From: Parabacteroides sp. ZJ-118
Lineage (GTDB): Bacteria; Bacteroidota; Bacteroidia; Bacteroidales; Tannerellaceae
DNA length: 64,000 bases
Direction of reading: 5' to 3'
Assembly: GCF_011038785.1 (NCBI RefSeq)
Contig: NZ_JAAKDT010000008.1
Location: 23,363-87,362, forward strand
A model generated the notes under the pieces. The model was not told where the DNA came from. It searched no databases and was given only the letters and a program-made list of their open reading frames with translations. A program made the translations under genes and the position numbers. This document shows, piece by piece, positions 49,722 to 59,000 of the stretch (position 1 is its first letter; each line of letters begins with the position of its first letter).

Positions 49722-52544
49722 ATGAGACAACATGTCGCGATATTCGCGTTAGGGCTTTCCCTACTGACCTCTTGCCTGGCGGATCCCGCTTACCGGAAGG
49801 TCGAGAATGGCTTGGTGGCCGATATCCGTTCCGGACAGGCGAAGGCCGTCAAGCTGGAGGTAATCTCGGAGGATATCATCCGGGTAATCGCCTCCCCGGA
49901 CGGTACGTTTTCCAACTCAGTGAACTTGATCAAGGACACGAAGGCGCTGCCCGCCCCCTCGTTCCGGATAACGACCTCGGGGGACACGATCGTCGTGTCT
50001 ACGCGGACCACGCAGGCCCATCTTTCCCGGGAGACCGGAGAGGTGCGCTTTACCGACGCCGACGGACGCACGATCCTTCGCGAGAAGACAAACGGCGGCA
50101 AGGCGTTCACGCCCATCGAGGTGGAAGGAACCAAAGGCTATACCTTGCGCCAGGTATTTGAGGGCGAGGATGGCGAGGGGCTTTACGGCCTGGGGCAGCA
50201 TCAGAGCGATGAGTTCAATTACAAGGGTAAGAACGAGGAGCTTTTCCAGTACAACACGAAGGTGAGCATACCGTTTATCGTTTCCTCAAAAGGGTATGGC
50301 ATACTTTGGCATAACTATTCCTTGAGCCGTTTCGGCGACAAGCGTCCGTACGCCGATCTGGGCGATGTCTTTGGCCTGTACGGGAAAGACGGGAAGGCAG
50401 GGGCGCTGACCGCTACCTACTATACGGACAAGACGGGGCATTCCGTTTGGGTCAAACGGGACGAGGAGAAGGTGGATTATGAGAATCTGAAAACCATCCG
50501 GAACCTGCCGGCAGGCTTCCCGAAGCCGGGCGCCTCCGCTACGTGGGAGGGCGAGATTGAGGCGAAAGAGACGGGCACGTATCATTTCAAACTGCATTAC
50601 GCCGGTTATACCAAGGTGTTCGTGAATAACGAGGAGATCATCCCGGAGCGTTGGCGCGCGGCATGGAACCCGAATGATTACAAGGCTACGGCCGATCTGG
50701 AAAAGGGCAAGCGTTATCCGATCCGTATCGAGTGGCTGCCGGATGGCGATGTCTCTTACCTCGGCTTGAAGGTATTATCGCCGTTGCCGGAGGAGGAGCG
50801 GGGGCAGCTGGCTTTCTGGTCGGAGATGGGGGATGATATCGATTACTACTTCATCCATGGCGGATCTTCCATGGACAAGGTGATCAGCGGCTACCGCACG
50901 ATTACGGGCAAGAGCCCGATCATGCCGAAATGGGCGATGGGATTCTGGTTGAGCCGGGAGCGTTACAAGACGCAAGAGGAGTTATTGACCGCCCTGGACG
51001 AATACCGCGAGCGGCAGGTTCCCCTGGACGTGATCGTGCAGGACTGGAGCTATTGGCCGGTAGACGCGTGGGGCAGCCACGAGTTTGACAAGGAGCGCTT
51101 CCCGGACCCGAAGGGTATGATCCGGGAGATCCACGATAAGGATGCCCGCATCATGATCTCCGTATGGCCGAAGTTCTACCGGACGACGGAGCATTACAAG
51201 GAGTTGGACGCGCTGGGCGCCATGTATCAGCAGGCGATCAAAGACAGCATTCGCGACTGGATTTATCCGGGCTATATCGGCTCTTTCTATGACGCGTACA
51301 ACCCGAAGGCTCGCAAGCTTTTCTGGGAACAGATGAACGAGCATCTGTATTCCCTGGGCATCGACGCCTGGTGGATGGACGCTTCCGAGCCGAACGTACA
51401 GGATAATACGGACATCGAATACCGGAAGGCGCTTTGCGGGCCGACTTACCTGGGCCCCTCCGCGAAATACTTCAACGCGTATGCCTTGGAGAACGCCGAG
51501 GCGATCTACGACGGACAACGCGGCGTAAACCCGGATGACCGTGTATTCCTGTTGACCCGTTCCGGTTTCGCCGGCCAGCAACGTTACTCTACCGCTACCT
51601 GGAGTGGCGATATCGGTACGCGCTGGGAGGATATGAAAGCGCAGATCAGCGCCGGACTGAATTTCGCCATGTCCGGTATCCCCTATTGGACGATGGATAT
51701 CGGGGGCTTCAGCGTGGAGAACCGTTATATGAGCGCCAAGGAGGGTAGCGAGGATTTGAAGGAATGGAGGGAGCTGAACAACCGTTGGTATCAGTTCGGG
51801 GCTTTCTGCCCGTTGTTCCGCAGCCACGGGCAATATCCTTTCCGCGAGATCTACAATATCGCTCCGGAAGGGACGCCTACGTACCAATCGATGAAATATT
51901 ATACCGAGTTGCGCTATCAATTGATGCCGTATATCTATAGCTTGGCCGCCAAGACGCATTTCGAGGATTATACGATCATGCGTGCCTTGGTGATGGATTA
52001 CGCGAACGACGAGAAGACCTATTCCGTAGACGACCAGTTCATGTTCGGCCCGGCCTTCATGGCATGTCCGGTCTACGCGTATAAGGCACGGAGCCGCGAG
52101 GTGTACTTCCCGGCCGGCATTTGGTACGATTTTTACAGCGGTAAGTCTGTGCGGGGCGGAACGACGATGGACGCCGACGCGCCTTACGAGCGCATACCGT
52201 TGTTCGTGAGGGCCGGATCGATCCTGCCGACCGGAAAGGTAATCCAATCCACGAAAGAGGAGCAGAAGGAGCTGACCGTATATGTCTATACCGGTGCTGA
52301 CGGTTCGTTCACCCTGTATGAGGATAATGGCGTGACCTATGATTATGAGAAGGGGAGCTTCGCCACCATCCCGTTCGCTTACGACGAGGCCCGCCATACC
52401 TTGTCTATCGGCAAGCAGGAGGGGAATTACCCGGGTATGATCCGCGAACGCCGGATCACGGTACGCTTCATCACGCCGGAGAACCCTTCCGGCAAGGAGG
52501 TGAAGATCGCTTACGAGGGCGATGCGATGGATATCAGTCTTTAG
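49722..52544 (+). CDS. GH31 lipoprotein (alpha-xylosidase/glucosidase type) with PA14-like insert
   Basis: The protein has 940 residues with lipoprotein signal LGLSLLTSCLAD. The catalytic barrel carries nucleophile Asp553 in WWMDASEPN and acid Asp630 in WSGDIGTRW. Between the N-terminal beta-sandwich and the barrel, about residues 230-350, lies a PA14-like module (GEIEAKETGTYHFKLHYAG), as in gut alpha-xylosidases acting on xyloglucan. The specificity is inferred from that architecture only. It precedes a GH2 gene by 24 bp, consistent with joint release of xylose or glucose and galactose from plant glycans. Confidence 0.92.
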   Translation: MRQHVAIFALGLSLLTSCLADPAYRKVENGLVADIRSGQAKAVKLEVISEDIIRVIASPDGTFSNSVNLIKDTKALPAPSFRITTSGDTIVVSTRTTQAHLSRETGEVRFTDADGRTILREKTNGGKAFTPIEVEGTKGYTLRQVFEGEDGEGLYGLGQHQSDEFNYKGKNEELFQYNTKVSIPFIVSSKGYGILWHNYSLSRFGDKRPYADLGDVFGLYGKDGKAGALTATYYTDKTGHSVWVKRDEEKVDYENLKTIRNLPAGFPKPGASATWEGEIEAKETGTYHFKLHYAGYTKVFVNNEEIIPERWRAAWNPNDYKATADLEKGKRYPIRIEWLPDGDVSYLGLKVLSPLPEEERGQLAFWSEMGDDIDYYFIHGGSSMDKVISGYRTITGKSPIMPKWAMGFWLSRERYKTQEELLTALDEYRERQVPLDVIVQDWSYWPVDAWGSHEFDKERFPDPKGMIREIHDKDARIMISVWPKFYRTTEHYKELDALGAMYQQAIKDSIRDWIYPGYIGSFYDAYNPKARKLFWEQMNEHLYSLGIDAWWMDASEPNVQDNTDIEYRKALCGPTYLGPSAKYFNAYALENAEAIYDGQRGVNPDDRVFLLTRSGFAGQQRYSTATWSGDIGTRWEDMKAQISAGLNFAMSGIPYWTMDIGGFSVENRYMSAKEGSEDLKEWRELNNRWYQFGAFCPLFRSHGQYPFREIYNIAPEGTPTYQSMKYYTELRYQLMPYIYSLAAKTHFEDYTIMRALVMDYANDEKTYSVDDQFMFGPAFMACPVYAYKARSREVYFPAGIWYDFYSGKSVRGGTTMDADAPYERIPLFVRAGSILPTGKVIQSTKEEQKELTVYVYTGADGSFTLYEDNGVTYDYEKGSFATIPFAYDEARHTLSIGKQEGNYPGMIRERRITVRFITPENPSGKEVKIAYEGDAMDISL

Positions 52545-52568
52545 CGCGATAGATAAACAGAATCACTG

Positions 52569-55157
52569 ATGAATCGAGGAGTAAAAAAACGAATGATGCC
52601 ACTGATGAATCGGCCACTTGTTTGGCTTTTGAGTCTATGGTTCGCGGCCTGTTCCCCCACCGGGGAGCAGGTGCGTGAACGCAGTTCATGGAATGACGAT
52701 TGGAAGTTTGCCTTGTCGGACAGCGTCCCGGATTATTCATCCCCGGACAGCGATGATTCCGCTTGGCGTGTCTTATCTTTACCGCATGATTGGAGTATCG
52801 AGGCGGATTTCTCCCTCGATAACCCGGCTACCCCCGGCGGCGGCGCGCTGCCGGGCGGGATAGGTTGGTACCGCAAGACATTCACCCTTCCGGAGACAGA
52901 CCGGGGCAAGGTGGTTTATGTGGATTTCGACGGAATTTACCGGAATAGCGAGGTTTGGATCAACGGACATTCGCTGGGATTCCGTCCGAACGGTTATGCC
53001 TCGTTTCGTTATGATCTGACGCCTTATCTGAGGTATGGGAACCAACCGAACGTAATTGCCGTGAGGGCGGATAATAGCGAGCAGCCGAACTCCCGCTGGT
53101 ATTCCGGCTCCGGTATCTACCGCAACGTATGGTTGGTAAAGGTGAATCCGGTACATGTAGACCACTGGGGTACTTTCGCGCACGATATGAGGATCTCACC
53201 GGAGGAGGCCACCTTCGCCTTAGAGGTGCGCGTGCGGAATAACGGGACGGAGGATAGGGAGGCGGAAGTATCCACCTCGATTTACGACAGTGATAACCGC
53301 CCGGTTACGCCGCCCGTGACCGCTCGGTTACGGATACCGTACGCGAGCGGATCCGACGGACCTACGCAGGCCTACGCGGACACGGCATATAGGGGGGCAT
53401 CTGTCGATCATCGGTTCTCGATCCCGGATCCCAAGCTCTGGAGTCCTGATTCTCCCTCGCTCTACACGGCCGTCACGGAAGTGAAAGTGGCCGGCAGGGT
53501 GGTGGATCGTTACGAGACGGTATTCGGCCTTCGCACGTTCCGTTGGGATTCCGCTACCGGCTTTTATTTGAACGATAAGCCTTTGAAGATAAAAGGGGTT
53601 TGCCTGCATCACGACTTGGGCTGCCTGGGTACCGCCGTGAATACGCGGGCTATCGAGCGCCAGCTGCGGATCCTGAAGGAGATGGGCGTGAACGCGATCC
53701 GTACCAGCCATAACGCCCCGGCGCCCGAGTTGCTGGATCTTTGCGATCGCATGGGTTTCCTGGTGCAGGATGAGTCTTTCGATATGTGGGAACGCCGTAA
53801 GTCCCCGTACGATTACGCCCGGTATTTCGCGGAGTGGCACGTGCGGGATTTGACAGACCAGATCTTGCGCGACCGGAATCACGCCTCTGTCTTCATGTGG
53901 AGTATCGGCAATGAGGTGCTTGAGCAATGGAACCATGCCGACGCCACGGAGCTGGATCTGCAAGCGGTGAACCTGGTCTTGAACGCCGGCCATGCCATTG
54001 ATTCCGCTTTGCTGAAGGATACGACCCTGAGTCGTCAATCCTTGATCACCCGTCACCTGGCGGCAGTCGTGAAACAGCTGGATACTTCCCGGGTCGTCAC
54101 CGCCGGCTGTAACGAGGTGAACCCGGCGAACCATTTGTTCCGCTCGGAGGCCTTGGATGTACTGGGCTTCAACTACCATGAGCGATATCTCGAGCCGTTC
54201 CCCCGGAATTTCCCCGGAAAGAGACTGATCGTGAGCGAGTCTACCTCGGCCTTGATGACCCGCGGCTATTATGAGATGCCGTCCGACCAAATTTATATCC
54301 GTCCGGGATCGTGGGATAAGTCTTTCGAGGCTCCCGAGCATGTCTGTTCCTCGTATGATAATTGCCATGTACCTTGGGGCTCCACCCATGAGCGGGCTTG
54401 GCACCTGGTGAAAACCCTTCCGCACGTATCCGGCCTGTTCGTATGGACCGGTTTCGATTATCTGGGCGAGCCGACTCCCTATTGGTGGCCCAGCCGGAGC
54501 AGCTTCTTCGGTATCGTGGATCTGGCGGGTTTCCCGAAGGATGTGTATTATATGTATAAGAGCGAGTGGACGAACGAGCCGGTATTGCACATCTTCCCGC
54601 ATTGGAACTGGAAGGATGGCGAGCCGGTGGATGTCTGGGCCTATTATAACCAGGCCGATGAGGTAGAGCTCTTCCTAAACGGGAAGAGCCTGGGCGTACG
54701 GCAAAAAACAGACAGCACCTATCATGTCTCTTGGCGTGTGCCTTTCACGCCCGGAACCTTGAGAGCCGTCTCTCGCTCAGAGGGTAAGGAGGTCTTGGTG
54801 AAAGAGATCCATACGGCCGGAGAGCCGGCCCGTTTGGTCTTGACCCCGGATCGTAGCGTCATCCAGGCGGATGGCTCGGATCTGTCGTTTGTAACCGTGG
54901 ATGTATGCGATATCGATGGTAACCGGGTTCCCGACGCTACCTCATTGATCCGTTTTTCCGTAGAGGGCCCGGGTGAGATCGCCGGGACGGATAACGGAGA
55001 TCCGAACGACCCGAATAGCCTCCGTAAACCGGAACGGCGAGCCTACTACGGAAAAGCCTTGGCCGTGATCCGGAACAAGGGCGGACAGGGCGACATCCTC
55101 CTGAAAGCCGTAGCCGAGGGATTGCCCGAGGCGATGGTAACGATTCAGGCTCGATAA
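52569..55157 (+). CDS. GH2 lipoprotein (beta-galactosidase type)
   Basis: The protein has 862 residues with lipoprotein signal LVWLLSLWFAACS. It has the GH2 plan: N-terminal jelly-roll sugar-binding domain (about 35-210), Ig-like domain, TIM barrel with acid/base Glu449 (WSIGNEV) and nucleophile Glu557 (VSESTSA), and C-terminal Ig-like domains (DUF4982 and similar, about 640-862). It probably removes terminal beta-galactosyl (or a similar) residue and shares the operon with GH31. Confidence 0.92.
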   Translation: MNRGVKKRMMPLMNRPLVWLLSLWFAACSPTGEQVRERSSWNDDWKFALSDSVPDYSSPDSDDSAWRVLSLPHDWSIEADFSLDNPATPGGGALPGGIGWYRKTFTLPETDRGKVVYVDFDGIYRNSEVWINGHSLGFRPNGYASFRYDLTPYLRYGNQPNVIAVRADNSEQPNSRWYSGSGIYRNVWLVKVNPVHVDHWGTFAHDMRISPEEATFALEVRVRNNGTEDREAEVSTSIYDSDNRPVTPPVTARLRIPYASGSDGPTQAYADTAYRGASVDHRFSIPDPKLWSPDSPSLYTAVTEVKVAGRVVDRYETVFGLRTFRWDSATGFYLNDKPLKIKGVCLHHDLGCLGTAVNTRAIERQLRILKEMGVNAIRTSHNAPAPELLDLCDRMGFLVQDESFDMWERRKSPYDYARYFAEWHVRDLTDQILRDRNHASVFMWSIGNEVLEQWNHADATELDLQAVNLVLNAGHAIDSALLKDTTLSRQSLITRHLAAVVKQLDTSRVVTAGCNEVNPANHLFRSEALDVLGFNYHERYLEPFPRNFPGKRLIVSESTSALMTRGYYEMPSDQIYIRPGSWDKSFEAPEHVCSSYDNCHVPWGSTHERAWHLVKTLPHVSGLFVWTGFDYLGEPTPYWWPSRSSFFGIVDLAGFPKDVYYMYKSEWTNEPVLHIFPHWNWKDGEPVDVWAYYNQADEVELFLNGKSLGVRQKTDSTYHVSWRVPFTPGTLRAVSRSEGKEVLVKEIHTAGEPARLVLTPDRSVIQADGSDLSFVTVDVCDIDGNRVPDATSLIRFSVEGPGEIAGTDNGDPNDPNSLRKPERRAYYGKALAVIRNKGGQGDILLKAVAEGLPEAMVTIQAR

Positions 55158-55275
55158 TGAACGGGCTTCGCGTTTTCCGCGAGATCGACATTCTTCCGTA
55201 TGAGACAGGCGGCCGCCCCGAGGGTTATTCTCCTGGGCTGTCGGGGCTTGTCGGGGGCAAATATGGCGATTGTCG

Positions 55276-56961
55276 CTATATTTTCTTCTCGATAACCGCC
55301 TGAACGACATTTAATACATAATCGCCCAGCTTCTCACTCTCGCTAACCATGTCCATGTAATAGACGCCATCCTGATAGTGGTACAGCTTGTTGTTGATAT
55401 CCTCGATATTCCGGCTCTTCAACTGGTTGCGATAGTTGTTGATCTCGTTCTCCATGTTATAAGAAGGATTGATATCGTCCGATACGGGTTCCGGCTTACG
55501 CAAGATCAGGTTCATGCGATTCAACGCCCCGGATACCAGCTCGAACATGCGATCCAAATGCCTGTTTTGCTCCTCCGTGAATTCGGATTTGAACTCGTTC
55601 CTGCGCTTGATGCTTCGGGCAAGGTTGTTACAGGAATCCGCTATACTCTCGATTTCCGAGACGGCGCGTAGCATGATACGGATCTCCTCTTTGCTCTCGG
55701 AGCTCAGGCGGCCTTCCGACACGGCGGTCAGGTAGTTCGCGATCTCGATCTCCATGCGGTCGCTGATATTCTCGTATTTCTCGATGCGGCTATACGTCTT
55801 GAGGAAGGTCTCCTCGTCCTTCTCGTAGAATAGCTCTCTCACCATATGAAACATCCGGGCCGTACGCTCGGCGAACAAGGAGATCTCTTTATGAGCTTGC
55901 AGGATGGAGAGCTCGGCGGTGGATAACATACCTCCCGTGATATAGCGAAGGCGGTATTCCTCGTCTTCCACCTTGGGCTTGATCAGCGTACGTACGGTCT
56001 TCTCGATCAGGCTTACGAACCAGATCATGATGAACGTATTGCTGATATTGAACGCGGTGTGGAACGCCGCCAGTTTAAAGGATACCGCCACGGCCGGATC
56101 GCTGACTTTCATCACATGGGCGACAAACCAGGAGACAGCGTTCGTGAAAGGATAGAAAAGCGCCAAGACCCACAGGACACCGAAGATGTTGAAAACGAGA
56201 TGTGCCAACGCGGCCCGTCGCGCTTGCGTGTTTCCGGTCAACGCGGCCAGGTTGGCCGTGATCGTGGTCCCGATATTCTCGCCCAATACCAAAGCGACCC
56301 CCAAATGATAATCGATCCAGCCGTTGGCGCACATGATCAACGTGATAGCCATCGTAGCGGCGGAGGCTTGTACGATCATGGTCAAAATCGCCCCGACGAA
56401 TAGGAACAGGATGATGGAGAGAAATCCCATATCCGTATAGTTCTGCACGAAAGCCAGCATTTCCGGGTTCGCCTCGAGATCCGGGGCGTTTGCCTTTAAG
56501 CTTTGAAGCCCCATGAACAGGAACGCGAAACCAAAAACAAATTCGCCCATTGATTTGCGAGAGCTTTTCCCGGAGAAGAAGAGCGGGAGGGCGAACGCTA
56601 AAAGGGGAAGGGCGAACGCGGCGATATCGACCTTGAAACCGAGGGCGGAGATAAGCCATGCCGTCACTGTGGTCCCGATGTTGGCACCCATGATGACGCC
56701 GATGGATTGGGTTAACGTCAAAAGCCCGGCGTTCACGAAACTCACGACCATGACCGTCGTGGCCGATGATGATTGGATGAGAGCCGTTATTAATACACCG
56801 GTGAGCACACCGGTCACTCTGTTTGTGGTCATCGCGGTTAGTATTCGACGTAAGCTGTCACCCGCAAATTTTTGTAACCCTTCACTCATGATCTTCATTC
56901 CGTACAAGAACAGCGCCAAGGAGCCGATCAGTCGGAGAAAATCAAAAAAAGAATAGTCCAT
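55276..56961 (-). CDS. Na/Pi cotransporter with PhoU-like C-terminal domain
   Basis: The protein has 561 residues. The first about 340 form the duplicated sodium-phosphate transporter fold, with paired QSSSATTVMVVSFVNAG and QASAATMAITLIMCANG motifs and GANIGTT / GENIGTT turns. Residues about 350-555 form a PhoU-like helical domain (three-helix bundles, EIESIADSCNNLARS). It imports phosphate using the sodium gradient. It is a single-gene unit convergent with the GH2 gene. Confidence 0.93.
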   Translation of the reverse strand: MDYSFFDFLRLIGSLALFLYGMKIMSEGLQKFAGDSLRRILTAMTTNRVTGVLTGVLITALIQSSSATTVMVVSFVNAGLLTLTQSIGVIMGANIGTTVTAWLISALGFKVDIAAFALPLLAFALPLFFSGKSSRKSMGEFVFGFAFLFMGLQSLKANAPDLEANPEMLAFVQNYTDMGFLSIILFLFVGAILTMIVQASAATMAITLIMCANGWIDYHLGVALVLGENIGTTITANLAALTGNTQARRAALAHLVFNIFGVLWVLALFYPFTNAVSWFVAHVMKVSDPAVAVSFKLAAFHTAFNISNTFIMIWFVSLIEKTVRTLIKPKVEDEEYRLRYITGGMLSTAELSILQAHKEISLFAERTARMFHMVRELFYEKDEETFLKTYSRIEKYENISDRMEIEIANYLTAVSEGRLSSESKEEIRIMLRAVSEIESIADSCNNLARSIKRRNEFKSEFTEEQNRHLDRMFELVSGALNRMNLILRKPEPVSDDINPSYNMENEINNYRNQLKSRNIEDINNKLYHYQDGVYYMDMVSESEKLGDYVLNVVQAVIEKKI

Positions 56962-57003
56962 TTAAATTACGTTTAAGTGGATTGTATATCCGATTAATAT
57001 TCC

Positions 57004-57011
57004 TAACTTTA
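57004..57011 (+). promoter_or_regulatory. Predicted -7 box of the nucleoside kinase
   Basis: TAACTTTA matches TAnnTTTG at seven of eight positions and lies 34 bp before the ATG. Confidence 0.35.
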
Positions 57012-57044
57012 GGGGGCGAATTTACAAATAATAACTGAAATAGT

Positions 57045-58712
57045 ATGTCTGAGACCATAACAATTTACTGCGAAAATAATGGTACCTACAAGGATGTACC
57101 CGTTGGTTCCTCGTTGTTGGACATTTATACGGCGGTCGGCGCTCCGCTTCGGTACAGGCCGATGAACGCGCGAGTGAATAATAAGACGGAAGGCCTGAAC
57201 TTCCGTTGCTGGCAACCGAAGGATATCGAATTCATCGACTATACTCAATTATCCGGATTGAGAACATACGTCCGCTCGCTTTGTCACATATTTTCCAAGG
57301 CGGTGTATGATATTTGGCCGACAGCCACATTGAATCTGGAGCATCCGGTGTCGAGAGGCTATTATTGTGTGATCCATAACGGCAAGAATATTGATCCGGA
57401 GATGATCGGGAAGATCAAGAAACGCATGTGGGAATTGATCGACGCGGATCTTCCGTTCCTCCATAAGCGTGTCCGTACGGCGGATGCCTCCGTATTGTTC
57501 CGGGAGCGGGGTATGAATGACAAGGCTCGTTTAATAGAGACGGCTGGATTGCCTTATACCTCCTATTATGAATTGGAAGGTTATATCAATTTCTTCTATG
57601 GCTGTTTGACCCCTTCGACCGGTTATATCCAACTGTTTGACCTGGAACCGTATATGGATGGCGTTTTGCTTCGCGTCCCGAAGCAGTCCGACCCGACGGA
57701 ATTGCAGCCTGTCATTAAGCAGGATAAGATGTTCGGGGCTTATAAGGAGCACCTTGCGTTGCAGCGGACGGTCGGTCTGGATAATGTCGGGGATTTGAAT
57801 TTGGCGATAGAGAAAGGTCGTTCGCAGGATATTATCCTTGTCTCTGAGGCGATGCAGGAGAAACAGGTCGCCAAGATCGCCGAGAAGATCGCTGACGGAT
57901 ATAAAGAGGGCATCCGTATCGTCTTGATCTCCGGCCCCTCCTCTTCGGGAAAGACTACGTTTTGCAAGCGTTTGCAGGTACAATTGACGACCAATCTGCT
58001 CCATCCGGTAGGAATCTCCTTGGATGATTATTTCCTGAATCGGGAAGATACGCCGAGAGATGAGCACGGCGAGTATGATTTTGAGTCTTTGTACGCGTTG
58101 GATCTACCTTATTTCAATAAGGATTTGAAGAGGTTGTTATCCGGGGAAGAGATCGATTTGCCGACTTTTGACTTCGAGACTGGCCAGCGGGTTTTCAAAG
58201 GGAAGAGACTTAAGCTTCGAGAGAACTCGATTTTGGTGATGGAAGGTATTCATGCCTTGAATCCGGAGCTGACGGAGTTTATCGATGATAAATATAAGTA
58301 TCGGGTGTATGTCTCGGTCTTGACCTCTATCTCTTTGGACAATCACAACTGGATACCCACGACGGACAATCGCCTGCTGCGCCGTATCATCCGGGATTAT
58401 CGCTTTAGGGGATATTCGGCGGAAGATACGATTAACCGTTGGCCGAGCGTTCGCCGGGGTGAGGACAAATGGATCTTTCCGTATCAGGAGAACGCGGACG
58501 CTATGTTTAATAGCGCCATGTTGTATGAGTTGGCCGCTTTGCGCAAATTCGCGGAACCGATCCTCGCGCAAGTACCGGAGAGCAGCAAGGCGAACGCGGA
58601 GGCATATCGTCTGCTCCGTTTCCTCCGCTACTTTAATTACATCCCGACGGAGGAACTTCCCGGAACTTCTTTGCTCCGTGAATTCTTGGGGGGAGGAAGC
58701 TTCAAGTACTAG
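57045..58712 (+). CDS. Nucleoside kinase with TGS-like N-terminal domain (uridine kinase type)
   Basis: The protein has 555 residues. The N-terminal about 60 residues are TGS-like (ENNGTYKDVPVGSSLLDIY), followed by a threonyl-tRNA-synthetase-like second domain (about 65-230). The C-terminal kinase domain (about 280-500) has P-loop SGPSSSGKTTFCKRLQ, then SLDDYFLNREDTP and a Walker-B-like MEGIHALNPEL, as in uridine/cytidine kinases. It likely phosphorylates uridine or cytidine for nucleotide salvage. The fusion arrangement is common in Bacteroidota and Firmicutes. Confidence 0.9.
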   Translation: MSETITIYCENNGTYKDVPVGSSLLDIYTAVGAPLRYRPMNARVNNKTEGLNFRCWQPKDIEFIDYTQLSGLRTYVRSLCHIFSKAVYDIWPTATLNLEHPVSRGYYCVIHNGKNIDPEMIGKIKKRMWELIDADLPFLHKRVRTADASVLFRERGMNDKARLIETAGLPYTSYYELEGYINFFYGCLTPSTGYIQLFDLEPYMDGVLLRVPKQSDPTELQPVIKQDKMFGAYKEHLALQRTVGLDNVGDLNLAIEKGRSQDIILVSEAMQEKQVAKIAEKIADGYKEGIRIVLISGPSSSGKTTFCKRLQVQLTTNLLHPVGISLDDYFLNREDTPRDEHGEYDFESLYALDLPYFNKDLKRLLSGEEIDLPTFDFETGQRVFKGKRLKLRENSILVMEGIHALNPELTEFIDDKYKYRVYVSVLTSISLDNHNWIPTTDNRLLRRIIRDYRFRGYSAEDTINRWPSVRRGEDKWIFPYQENADAMFNSAMLYELAALRKFAEPILAQVPESSKANAEAYRLLRFLRYFNYIPTEELPGTSLLREFLGGGSFKY

Positions 58713-58771
58713 GTAGAATCAGACTCTATAAAGCCTTTAAAAAAGACGTACGTGTTTTTTTGAGATCATAC

Positions 58772-58912
58772 CACGGCTCTTTCATTTAAACCAAAAGAAC
58801 AAGCATATCATCCCTTACCCGGTTCGTTTCGAATCGGGTAATCCGTGGGTTGCCCGCTATAAAATAGTACCCTCTCCGAAAGAACGAGGCAGTTTTAAAT
58901 GAAAGAGCCGTG
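58772..58912. mobile_element. MITE-like element with 19-bp terminal inverted repeats
   Basis: The left end CACGGCTCTTTCATTTAAA (58772-58790) and the right end (58894-58912) are perfect 19-bp inverted repeats enclosing 103 bp. The inside contains another imperfect palindrome (TTACCCGGTTCG ... CGGGTAA near 58817-58845). No ORF of note and no clear target-site duplication are seen. It lies between the nucleoside kinase and the U32 gene; the first ATG of the long U32 frame (58899) falls inside the right repeat. Confidence 0.6.
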
Positions 58913-58966
58913 TGGCTCCGGCCTTGTTTTTTATTCTGTCAGTGTAAAATTCACGCGATTTTTATC

Positions 58967-58974
58967 TAAATTTG
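58967..58974 (+). promoter_or_regulatory. Predicted -7 box of the U32-thioesterase-dprA operon
   Basis: TAAATTTG matches TAnnTTTG and lies 26 bp before the TTG start at 59001, just downstream of the MITE-like element. It argues against the ATG at 58899 as the start. Confidence 0.55.
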
Positions 58975-59000
58975 CTACCGTAATATTAAAATATACAACC

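Noticed and set aside
58899..59000. Upstream extension of the U32 protein from ATG 58899.
   Set aside because: The added residues do not fit the family, begin inside a terminal inverted repeat and lie upstream of a good promoter box.
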